Shown here: positions 43,723-54,300 of the stretch, in pieces
How the letters are laid out: every line of letters begins with the position of its first letter
How positions within the stretch are numbered: position 1 is the first letter of the stretch
Assembly: GCF_000835495.1 (NCBI RefSeq)
Contig: NW_015622541.1
Location: 5,146,001 to 5,210,000 of the forward strand
Direction of reading: 5' to 3'
Source: Cladophialophora immunda
Taxonomy: Eukaryota; Ascomycota; Eurotiomycetes; Chaetothyriales; Herpotrichiellaceae
Length of the DNA: 64,000 nucleotides
Notes under the pieces: generated by a model
What the model saw: the letters and a program-made list of their open reading frames with translations, nothing else
The model's database searches: none
Told to the model about the DNA's origin: nothing
Made by a program: the position numbers and the translations under genes

Positions 43723-45023
43723 ATGTCTGAGGACAGCATTGATGTGTGGAATGATCCGAGAGTCCGGAAACTGAGTGCAACGCTCAGCGGGGTTAACTAC
43801 GGTAGGTTAACGACCAGCTCCTTTTACTCTCCCACATGTCGATGACCGGGGCGAATCCATCAGGATACTGGCTTGCGGAGCCGCAATCGAGTCCTCGCGG
43901 TACCATTTTCCTGGTACGTGTGGCCAACACCTTCGTCTATTGTGCCAGGAGCTGAAAATGCACCGACCCTTATCTAGGTCCACGGCTACCCCGACTTATC
44001 TGCCGGATGGAAAAATCAGATCCCTATGTTGCTGGAGATGGGGCTTCGTGTGGTTGCCATCGACTGCATAGGATATGGTCGGACCGTGAGCACACCGAGC
44101 AGACCACCGCGTGGAGGAAGGCTGCTGACAAGGTGTCGATCAGGATTCCCCGTCTCCGATCAGGATGTACACGTTCAAACGCGCTTCAGATGACCTTGCC
44201 GAGCTGGCCCGTCAACTTGGGGCTCAGAGCATCATTCTCGGCGGACATGACTGGTAGGAGAGCTCGGCTGCGGACTGCTGGACTGCGATGCGCGGGTTCG
44301 TGCAGCTAGTTCTGATGCGAGACGTTCTGACACTCGAGCATGTTTAGGGGCGGCATGGTGGTTCAAAGATGCGCACAGTACCATCCTCAACTCGTCACGC
44401 ATGTGTTCTCGATCTCGACTCCATATTTCCCCGTGGAGTCAACGTACACCCCGATTCGAATCGTGGCCAAAACTCTGCCGACTTATGCATACATGGAGCA
44501 TCTGGCCTCGGGCGAATTGGAAGACCATTTCCAGTCCAAGGCGGAGCTTCGAGCATTTTTGAACGGGTGTTTGGGATTTCCCAAGGGACCTAACGGGGAG
44601 GTAGGCTTTACACCGGAGCACGGCATGCACTTTGAGAATTTTCCCAAGTTGGCCCCGACGCCTCTGTTCGTCGCGAGGGATTTGGACTACTACGCGGCCG
44701 AGTATTCGCGGAACGGCATCCGCGGGCCCAACAACTGGTACCGAACAAGAGAGCTGAACTTCTCCGACGAGTATGAATACTTCTTGGAGCGCCCGGACGG
44801 CACCCTAAACCCAGACCCCGGCATTGACCAGGACATCTTGTACATAGCGACGAAGAACGATCGAATCTTGACCCCAGCCATGTGTGCGGCATCAAAGCAG
44901 TTCTGCAGAAGGCATCGGATGACGGTGGTGGACGCCGACCATTGGGCCTTGTGGGAAAATCCCAAAGCCGTCAACGCGGCCATCCGGGAGTGGCTCAACG
45001 ATGTATGGCTCACTAAAAGCTGA
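43723..45023 (+). CDS. Alpha/beta-hydrolase, epoxide-hydrolase-like
   Basis: Five exons (43723-43801, 43864-43913, 43978-44085, 44144-44253, 44348-45023) give 340 residues. ATG 43723 opens MSEDSIDVWNDPRVRK; the junctions restore GYWLAEPQ, GTIFLVHGYPD, CIGYGRTDSPSP and GGHDWGGMVVQR. Nucleophile Asp 115 (HDWGG), oxyanion HGYP (45-48) and catalytic His 314 (DADHWALWENP) fit soluble epoxide hydrolases; the cap carries the conserved GPNNWYRTRE tyrosine region. An Asp nucleophile argues against a serine esterase. The reaction would be epoxide to trans-diol, which could feed the dehydrogenases. It is the right-hand end of the cluster by content and by motif. Confidence 0.9.
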
Positions 45024-45249
45024 AACGGGATTGGGAAATGTCGGTCTTGTCCTGGCCAGAAGACGCGACCTTGAGAGCCCATAACAATCGATGTAGAAGG
45101 TTGCAATGCCCCAGCCTCGCTCAAAGCCCGCTCACTTCAGCACTCACAGAGACATGTCTGCCCAAATGCAATTGAAGAGCATGAATAATCGGCTCAGATT
45201 ATACTCTTAGTTTCCAGTCTTAGCTACCTCGTCCCACTACTATATTACT

Positions 45250-45540
45250 AAGTAAACTACCTCGGGTTTGCCCTGTATACCTCACGTATTGTATAGTAGC
45301 TCGTAATACGCATGTCTTATTCGTAACATAGTATTTTATCGCGACGGATATTAATCTTAGTTATTCTCTTACATATTAGATTTGACTCTTTTAAGATCCT
45401 ATCTATAGTAGTAGGATAGACGTCAATATTATATTTCTCTTTGAGGAGATTATAGATCTTGTCCCTATGCGTAGTTAGGAAGTCCTTAATAAATAGGTCA
45501 TAGTAGCTCGTAACAGCTATAGGCGGAACTACCTACTATT
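45250..45540 (-). mobile_element. AT-rich transposase relic (Tc1/mariner-like helix-turn-helix)
   Basis: Within an island much richer in A+T than its surroundings (about 45170-45560), the minus strand encodes a helix-turn-helix-like segment: SYYDLFIKDFLTTHRDKIY, KYNIDVYPTTIDRILKES, then RITKINIRRDKILCYE before a TAA stop. This resembles the DNA-binding part of Tc1/mariner-type fungal transposases. No DDE catalytic part is visible. The AT bias plus a stop is what repeat-induced point mutation leaves. The flanks, 45024-45249 and 45541-46070, show no gene. Confidence 0.45.
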
Positions 45541-46070
45541 GCGCTGATGCGCCCTCGGTAAAATTGCTAATGTTTTGGATTTTTGCTCGCCACTGTATTA
45601 GGCAGAAACACGAATTTGTTCATCGCTGGTGCCTGCCTCCTTGATTAATCACCGATCAGGGCTGCGTTGGTGGCATGGAAATTCTTGAGTAATCATCGAC
45701 GTTGTTTGGGCTGGCATGTACCAAGGACGCAGCAAACCACATCACAAGGCAGATTTTACTTTTCTGGCCTTCTTGTGTCTGGTATTATTGCAGCGGCGAG
45801 GAGGAATTGATTATCGAACTGCCGCCGAAGGAACAAGTAGACGCTTTATACCTCGTACAGGGGTAACCAGAAGAAACTAAGCGCACAAGTGTGGCAAGTC
45901 GCTGGCGCAGCGCTGGGCAGGGCAGGGCTCACCGTGTGTGTGACTTCTCGGTATTCGGGCTCGAGCAGGGTGTGTCATGCGTTGTAAATACAAGGCAGTT
46001 GCTAACAACGACTGCGAAAACCTGCCAATACCACAATTTGCCACCTCACCTATCGAGAGGGTGATCCAAT

Positions 46071-48275
46071 TCAAACTATTTGCGTGGTCTCACAGGTTGC
46101 GACAGTCTTCCACGTATCCCACCCACACTTGTCACTTTCTAACAGACCTATCCTTCTCCAGTTGTCATTTCCAGCATAAGCAGCAATCAATCCTCGTACA
46201 TACTTCTGTCCTCTATACCCGTATCCCAAATCCTGTGCGTAACCTAACAAAACCAGTCTAAAGAGCTGGCTCATGTCGATATGTCTCTCGGTCTTGATAT
46301 CCGAGTTCAAATAGCCAAATGCCCGCTCTGGTGAATAGACTTCATCCTCCTCGAATTTGTCAATCGAGCCAAAGATTTGACTAGATATAGCCTGTATCTC
46401 ATCAAAGTTGGGAATGCTTTGCCCTACTTCGCCTGTCGACGTGTTTTTTCTCTCGCTAATCACAAGAATGGTTTTTTTGCCCCCCGGTCGAGCACAGAGA
46501 CAAACCGGAACGATGTAGCTCTGAAGACGAGCCATGCCGCTCATCCAACCACCGTACCTATTTCGACTTCCCAGTTTGAAGAGAATTTCGGGGCTTCTTG
46601 GAAGCATGTTCACAAAAGACTTTTCGCGAGCTCTTGGTCCAGGCCTTGACCATGTGACGGCTCCAGTAATAGATGCCCAAGACCATGACGGCGCATGATA
46701 TTCGGTTTGTCTGCCAATTTTTGGCATCTGAGATTGGCGGACGTAAGGAAAAATGGTTGCGTTCAAAGACACTGTCTCCCATAACATACCATAGGCTAAA
46801 TCTTCAGCCCACAGTCCAGCTGCATACGTCCGTTTGGTGGCATCTGCATGAACTGCAGCTAGACCAGACAGAGCTGGAAGTCGGTCTGTGGAATCCGTCA
46901 AGTGTCGTAAAGTATAGGACTGGACCATCTCATACCAATCAAACTCCAGTACTCTTTTCCCCTTGATGAACGAGTCATGTATATCGTGATAATAAGCCCG
47001 AGGTGCTGGTATAACCTGGCATTCACAGCTTATCGTACTGCTGCACTCGAAAACCACTTCACTCTGCGTGAAATGGAGAATACGAGGCGCAAGTACGTGT
47101 TCCTGCAGCGTCCAGCCCCTCGAATGTAGTTGACAGCGAAAGATACTATCCGCGTTGTGTGCGTAATCGCGATATCCTGCTGTCTCGCGAACGTAAATGG
47201 GATATTGGTGTGCCATGGAAAATTCAACCATCTCAGTTCTCCGGTAGCGACCAGGACTATCGATGAAACAGCCTCCGTCACGGCTATCTGCCCCTGCTGC
47301 AGCTATGGTGAGTGTTGCATTCGCAAATACGTCGCCCATCTTTTCAGATTCGACTGCCCAATCGTCCGGCGAACCTTGCAAGATGCATAGACAATCAATC
47401 CAAAGATATTCAATTCCAAGTCGTCGGCATATAAATATCGCGTCACGGTAAGTTTTTGGCAGTGAGGTGAGTGGAAATCCCTGTTTCAGTCGAGGCAATG
47501 TGGTTATAGTTGTTTCAATACCTTGCCCACTAGATGCTACTCCCCAACAATAACTCAAAGCTGCAAAACGTCCAGTCTGACCTTTACTTTCGTATATCGA
47601 AGGAAGGCAAGACTCGCTACCCACTTTAACTAAGCGCGTTGGTAAGATAGTCAACTCTGCTTTACAGCAATGTTCGTGAGAGGTTGTGCAAGTCTGGAGA
47701 AGCTTCTCGCAGAGTTCAAGCGATTTTTCGATCGAAGGGTCATCTGCTAAGGATCTACCCTTTATGATGGCCGGCCATGGGGATTCTGCTGTCAAGTCAG
47801 ATAGCGTGGGAGTGAAGGTTCCTTCAACCCAATTTCCCATAAAACATGCTCGTGCAGCTCAGATTATTGGGGCCAATGCAAGATTGAACACACCTTGAGT
47901 GGTGAATAATTCAACAGAACAAATTCCATAGTAAGTACTTTCACCCTGTTGAGCGGAGATCTTGATTTCAAGAGGCTGATAGGGACCAGAAGGCCAAACT
48001 TCCAATCTCAGCACTTCCCAGAGCTCATCGAAGTCTTGCGGAAGATCCGGAGAGATATCAACATCGCCATCCCTAAGCCATTGTCGAGTAGCATTCCGCA
48101 ACATCTCACATCCCGTGCACCCAGTAACGGCTGAGCTTGCCAATAGGAGACACGAAATATAGCGCTGGCCCGTACAATAATAACAACATCCCGCTGTGTC
48201 GATTGAGTGCGATGTTAGGCACTGACATATTTTGCAGCTTATTGGGAGCCTTAGCAACGCACTCGAGTCCTCCAT
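46071..48275 (-). CDS. HET-domain protein (heterokaryon-incompatibility type)
   Basis: About 719 residues from two exons, 48275-47894 and roughly 47848-46071 (donor GTGTGT; the acceptor is not certain, 47849 being the best phase-matching choice). The N-terminus is Cys-rich (ISCKICQCL, GCCYYCTG, GCTGCEML), perhaps metal binding. The HET domain follows: FAALSYCWG, LPKTYRDAIFICRRLGIEYL, WIDCLCI, and about 90 residues later RGWTLQEHVLAPRILHF. HET proteins trigger cell death or growth arrest on allorecognition when paired with a partner; the partner is unknown here. The gene looks intact. A broken HET gene lies next to it and another relic is at the left edge. Confidence 0.85.
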
Positions 48276-48665
48276 TTCATTACCTCGGGCTCTACCAGAC
48301 TGTGAGTGTATTAAGCTCTTATCTTTAGTGATGACATCTGCAAGTTCATGCCCTCTGCGATAATAGGATGCATCGGAGCTCTCTTAGGCAACAGGCGCTG
48401 TGACGGCCATCGGAAAAAGCGTGCTCTTGGCTTATTTGCCAGGTTTGTCGCACAGTCCTACCAGCCTGCCTTGCCCTACTCCTTTCCCCCGCCCCGGGGG
48501 GGGGGGGGGATCCGGACTACTTGGGAGTCAGGATCGAGGGAGTGTGAAAGCACGGAGTATGACCTTGTTCCGCCCCCACACAAAATCAAACCCCTTGGAA
48601 ACTTGAGGCATATGCCTCAAGTTTCCAAGGGGTTTGATTGTAGTTCGATTGGAATAGATACATAC
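48276..48665. repeat. Poly-G tract and 56-bp perfect palindrome at a truncation point
   Basis: Between the intact HET gene and the truncated one lie a 14-base G run (48496-48509) and a perfect zero-spacer inverted repeat of two 28-base arms (48584-48611 and 48612-48639). The palindrome begins 26 bases beyond the last HET exon base, inside what would be its first intron. No coding sequence is recognised. Confidence 0.9.
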
Positions 48666-48956
48666 AGCATCTATCCAGATCGTGTTCTCTACGTCGTCAG
48701 ATTCCAGCAGATGTGTGAATAGGGCATGAACACCAGCAGTGACTGGGACCAGTTTGCGATCGCATCTAGCCTCGTGCGTCCGCTCTGAATTGCCCCAACT
48801 ATATGAGATTGCCGCAAAGTTGGGTGAAGCATCGATTTCCTCAGGCTGCAATGAGAACACGATCGAACCGCCATCGTCGTGGCCAAGTAGTTGGAGCAGG
48901 CGGAAGGATCGCGGGCCGGGGAGCTTGTTCCAGCGATACTTAATCTTAGACGCCAT
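48666..48956 (-). pseudogene. Truncated HET-domain gene, first exon only
   Basis: ATG 48956 opens MASKIKYRWNKLPGPRSFRL, then FAAISYSWGN and TIWIDA. This is the first third of a HET domain, ending at GATGCT followed by the donor GTATGT, where HET genes often have an intron before VCINQ. No continuation is found on the minus strand; instead the palindrome follows. The gene is therefore cut off after exon 1 (97 residues). The start region is well preserved, so loss may be fairly recent, or it may be an assembly break. Confidence 0.65.
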
Positions 48957-50332
48957 GATACCCCCAGAGGCTCGCAGATCAGCAACACCACTGAATTAGA
49001 TAGGCCCTCGAGGCACCGGTGCCCGAATGAGCTCGACAGTTGCCGGCGGCACTCTGAGTCTACCTGATGTTTCACAGCGACTGCGTCGTGAGCGATGGCG
49101 CACCTGACTGTGGTGCGGGGCGCGGAGTAAAGACTGAGGTGAGTGCCAAGGTGAAACGCAGCCTCAGCCTCAGCCTCACGCGGGGTGAACCTTTTGGTGG
49201 CTAGAGTGTCCCAGCCTATCTTCCTGTCAGATTCGAGGTGGGTGAACAAGTTCGTTGATCGTTTGAGGGGACCCTAGTAGAGGTTCACGAATCTATGTGC
49301 TCCTATGGAGGTTGAGACTGTACCTGGAGTCATATAGTGGCATCAGGAACGTTAGGAAGTCGATACTTTGATAAGGGCCTATGAAACCAGGGAGATTGTT
49401 ATTGCCCAGGTCAGAAGTACTAAACAAACGAGCAGCTCCATGCCGTTCGCCATTATTGTGACATGCTCTGCTGACTTGCTAAGCTAAGGAAAACGACAGT
49501 CACTCCCGCAGCGTACTTGTCCCTTGCTGACGAAGAGAGAAAGGGGCAATAGCTTGCTGGCCGAATCAAATGCTCATGACGGGCAAAAACCGGTCACTTT
49601 CCTGTCCTTTCAAGAAGGTTGAATGCTTGAATAACTCGACGAGATATTGTACGCGGGAACCGTGTCTGTTGTATAAATTTATCACTCGAGGTGGAAGCCT
49701 GAGAAATGCTATTCCATGGTGGACAGCCACCGGTGTAGTCGCGAAGGCCAGCTTTGCGCGCCCGCATCGAATCGTGCCACAGATATGCTGCACGAGGCCG
49801 CGTCGCCATGTATTTGGAGTGAAAGGCTTCCCAAGGTATGCGAATCACCCATTGGTGTACCTCGCACCATGTGAAAGGATTCAGAGTCCAGACCAGAAAG
49901 ATCGATTCCAGTTGGTCAGCCGCGTCGCCCAGACCCTCAATTTCGAACGTGCGGCTGAGTTGGCAGACCAAGTGCCGCTTCGGAGCAGACCATAACTTTA
50001 CAAGCTTTGACCTGACAGGACCAATCATATAGGAGGGCAAAAAGTAATACGAGCGAGGCACATGCTGTGTTGCAGCTGAAAATGCGTGTTTCTACAAGTA
50101 GGGTGGTGGTGGTGCTGCTGCACCGACAAGTCAGCATCAGCTCGCGTAGTGCGCCAGCCACGCCCGCAGCGTGTGACCAGGGCCCGATGCTGACGCTATC
50201 CCCAAAGTCAGGTGCCGGTCGAGCACAGTACCTATAAAGTGAGCGGTCGCGTGCTCTTGTTCCCCAAAGAGAGTCTCGGAAGTTCTCAACGGCCCTTTTT
50301 TGCTATATCCAAGATTCACCCTTCGGAACGAA
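48957..50332. other. Intergenic, no gene recognised
   Basis: About 1.4 kb. One minus-strand frame (49594-50061) stays open for 155 codons without an ATG start or recognised motif. The right end carries the promoter of the histidine-phosphatase gene. Confidence 0.4.
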
Positions 50333-51109
50333 ATGGTAACCAACCTCCCCTGCCGTCGTGCGTCGGAGCAAACTGCCATACTCACATCGTTGCCAGCCTC
50401 ACGACTCTCCGATCTTGTACCTCATCCGCCACGGCGAAAAGCCTCCAAAGGAGGCAGACGGAGACGACAGCCCCGGCCTCGCCACCCAAGGAATCGAACG
50501 CGCCCAGGGGCTTGTTCAGGTCTTCGGTCGCAGCAGCCCGTACGACATCGGGTACATTATCGCGCAGAAACCCAAGTCAGGTAGGTGGAATTAGCGGTTG
50601 CCGAGTCGATCTCCTGCAGACAGGGGAGCCGAAGGGGTTTGGTCTCTGACAATAACTCTCCCACATTCCGACAGATAACCGGCAAACCCGCCCGTTTTTG
50701 ACCGTTCAACCCCTGGCGGAGTCTCTGCAGCCGTATAACGTGCCCTTCAATTACCTCATCGACAGGGATCACGTCGACAAGGTCGCGGACGCGGTGCATG
50801 ACTACATCAAAGGCAAGGGGGAATTTGTGGGGGAGGGGAATGTACTGATTTGCTGGGAACACGAGACGCTGGAGAAGATTGCGAAGGCGCTTGGTGTGGA
50901 GGATGTGCCGGACTACCCTGGCAAAAGGTAAAACTCCCAGCAAACCCTCTTTGTCCTCTGCAAGTCTCCCAACAAGGTCTCTCTCTCTGACGGATACGAA
51001 TCCAAGATTCGATATCATCTGGACAATTAAGGCGCCATATAAGAAGATTGACAGCATCACGTCAGAAAACGTTCCAGGGCTGGACGATCACTCAGAGAAC
51101 CCATCATGA
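50333..51109 (+). CDS. Histidine-phosphatase-superfamily (phosphoglycerate-mutase-like) protein
   Basis: A small cytosolic phosphatase-fold protein of 180 residues. Exons 50333-50335, 50397-50580, 50675-50937 trimmed to 50927, and 51007-51109; the first exon is just the ATG, followed at once by GTAACC. The catalytic LIRHGEK lies close to the N-terminus and the second His is in LICWEHETL. This branch (with RHGEKP and a short C-terminus ending FDIIWTIKAPYKK) is common in fungi and of unknown substrate. It was not matched to glycolytic mutase, which is longer. Start choice: joining the lone ATG to exon 2 yields MPHDSPILYLIRHGEK with correct phase. Confidence 0.8.
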
Positions 51110-51372
51110 GTCCCCGATGACTATTTGCGGGGGGTGATGCTGTGGGCAAAGTGCTCGAGGCAGTGGAGATATATGCGCAAAAGTATTCTTTTCAATTTCG
51201 AGTCTATGCAAAGATCATTTTGACTTCTCCAGACACGGCTGAGAAGAAAGGTCCACCAGAGGATATACGTGTTTGGTCTAGTCACGTGAACTGCTCAGCC
51301 TTGTCAAGGGAATCTAGTTTCGCTGGTGAACAGGACTGGCAAAGAGGTCAAATATAACCAATCATATATATC

Positions 51373-54300
51373 TCATCGTTTCGGAATTTTCATCAAGAAC
51401 TCTACCACTCTCTTGTGGCCCCGTTCAAAGGCGACGTCAAGGGCGGTAAGTCCCTGCTGATCGCAAGGGGCCTCAAGGTCGATCCCGCGACGGTCCAAAG
51501 TCTTCAGGACGTCAAGGCAACCGTTCCTCGCTGCCCACGACAAAATCGTTCGCCCAGAAGGAAGGGGTTGACTGCAGTCTATCCCTTCTTCAATCAGCAA
51601 TGACACCATGGCTGAGTCACAATTGTCTGTCGCCAATCCTAGGAGCCTGGAGCTGCATTCCGGATCTGAATGAGCAGCCGGCAAGTGTCGCAAAAGCAGC
51701 TGTGCTGGCTCGACATGCCCGTTGTCAACAGCTTTCAACAACGCAGTCTCGCCCGATTTGGACGGCAATTCCGGATCGGCGCCTTTCTCAAGCAAGAGTT
51801 TCAGAATGGCGGTTCTGCCGTAAGAAGCCGCCCACCAAACCGCAGTGCGTCCATTCTGATCCTGAGCGTCCGGGTTGATCCGGTGTTCTAGCAAGACCTT
51901 CACAAGGCTTTCATACCCGTACTCGCAAGCGAAGGACAGCGGAGTCCTCCCTCGACGATCTTGGCAATTGGCATCGACTCCATGTTCCAACAGACACTTC
52001 GCCACTATTTCGTTGCCATTCATTGCGGCTGATAGAAGTGGCGTGCGCCCACTGCGGTCTGCACGATTCAATTCGGCAACTTTGCAAAGAACCGCAACGG
52101 TATCTACCGAGCCCTTTTTGACTGCAAGAAGCAACGGAGTATAGCCGTGTGAATCTTCCTCCTCGGGATTCGCTTGATGCCGAAGTAGTAGTCTTACCAA
52201 CTCATTGCTGCCATTCGCCGTGGCCACAAGAAGTGCCGCTTGCTGTTTGCGGTCCTTTGCGTTAGCATCCGCCCCGTTTTCGAGGAGAAGCTGGACGCCG
52301 TCCAAATAAGAGGCGGATACTGTCCATGAGAGGAGGCTCTTGCCATCAATATCGGTTGAGTTGGGGTTTGCGCCAGAGGCTAGTAGATAAATTGCAGCAC
52401 CTGTCTGGCGATGCATTAGGGCCCACCAGAGGGCAGTCTGGCCCAGGGAATTCTGGTGCTCCTTGTCCAAACAACTCAACAGCTTCATCACAGTATTATT
52501 CCCACCTTTCGCCGCCCAAAATAATACCGAACATTTTGAAGAATCCTGGGCTTTCAGGTTTGCGCCCTTTTCAATTAGTATTTCGACCACATGATCATGG
52601 CCATGTTCAGCTGCCCACATCAGAGGTGTCTTTCCCCTTTTGTCGCTCAAATTTAGGTCGGCATGCCTTTCAATGAGAAGGCTAACAGCATCTAAGTATC
52701 CGCCCTCTGCTGCAAATGATAAAGCGGTTCGGTTTTCAAAGTCGGCAAGGTTTGGTTCGGCACCTAGATCGAACAGAGACTTCATCATAACAGCAAGTCC
52801 CCGCTGTGCAGTAGCCATAAGGGGAGTTGTCCCTCTGAACCCACGACCGTTTGGGTCACAATTTTTCCGCTCAAGCAATGTTTCGGCAATCACTTGGTAA
52901 TTCCTCGACAGGACGTAGGCAATGGGGGTTTCGCCAGCGAAGTCTGTGAACTTCTGCGCACTGACCCCAGCATTGGCAAACTTCAGGGCAATGGAGGGAT
53001 TCCTCATGTGTAAGGCCTGATATAAAGCCAATGCTCGTCGGCTGTCGTCGTGGGCAAATGGGTCAAATTTCAATATGAGATCGATGATTTCAGGCAGGTC
53101 GCCATATATCGCCCATTGCAGCAGCAACTCATCTTCCGATAACTTCTTGCTTGGCTCTACGCCCTTTTCTAACAGTCGTCGGATGATTCTGAATCCCCTC
53201 TCCCGGGTGTCATAACCGATAAGAAAATAGAGCAGTGACCTACCCTGGTGGTCTCGTAAATTCGGATTTGCGCCTTGAGAGAGAAGGAAATCGACCATTG
53301 CTTCGTCAAAGTTTTCCGCAGGGCAAAATAATGCCGTACGGCCCGTTTCATCCTGTAAATCAGCATCCGCTCCATGTTGCATTAAGATCTGTGCCACGCC
53401 CAAGTGGCCGTAATTTGAGGCCCACCACAAGGACGAATGTCGTTCCAAATCAAATGAATTGACGTCTGCCCCGTGACTGATGAGGCATCTCGCCGCATCG
53501 GCATGTCCATTTTTTGCTGCCCAAATGAGAGGGGTGCATCCTTGGGTATCTCTAGCATCAATGGTCTCGAATGCGTGGTTTTCAAAGACGGCATCAATGA
53601 CATGACAAAGATCAAAATAACCAGCAACGTGCAGTATATGTGCACCCGCTTGAAGAGCGCAAGCACGAGAATCCACCGAGCATAGTGAAAGCCAGTGCTC
53701 CAGACGAGTCCGGTCAGGCCACCGGATGTATGTCAGAAGCTCCCGCTGTAGTCTACCATCCTGGCCGGCTTTTTTCAGATGCGAGGGCCACCTGGACACA
53801 GCATACTGAATGAAGGAATATTGGCTTGCCAGAAAAGGCGCTTCTTTGACACCAAGCGAAAGAACTTCGTCCGTGAGGATGTAATGCATGCAGCATTTGA
53901 ATATTAGCTCATGAGCTTGTGATAGAGTAGAGCCAAGCACAGCACTCAATCCTTCTTGGCTGATGGATTGCTCCAGATCCTGCAGGCCTTGCTGTAGTAT
54001 GTAGTCCTTGACCGACTGATGAATGCACTGAATGATGTAATCTCCCTTTGCAATCTCGACAAGGCCACCGGATAGAGCGTTTATCAACAGTTCCATTCGC
54101 TCGTCCGTCTCAACAAATGTTTCTGATTTCTCCCATGCGGCAAGAGTCCTCGCTGGAGCCTGCGGGTCAAAGGCCAGTGCATAGCGCATCTGGACTGGGG
54201 AAAGCGGCTCCTCGATTAGGCAGACCCACTCGAAGAGGCGTATTGCATCCATCCTGTCCTCGAGTGGTATCTTCGTCAACGCCTCCTTGTATATTTGGCC

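Noticed and set aside
20624..45023. Secondary-metabolite biosynthetic cluster
   Set aside because: No polyketide synthase, non-ribosomal synthetase, terpene cyclase, prenyltransferase or P450 is present. The enzyme set fits degradation better.
49594..50061. 155-codon minus-strand open frame
   Set aside because: It has no ATG at its start, no recognised motif and no convincing splice extension. It may be chance or a very decayed gene.
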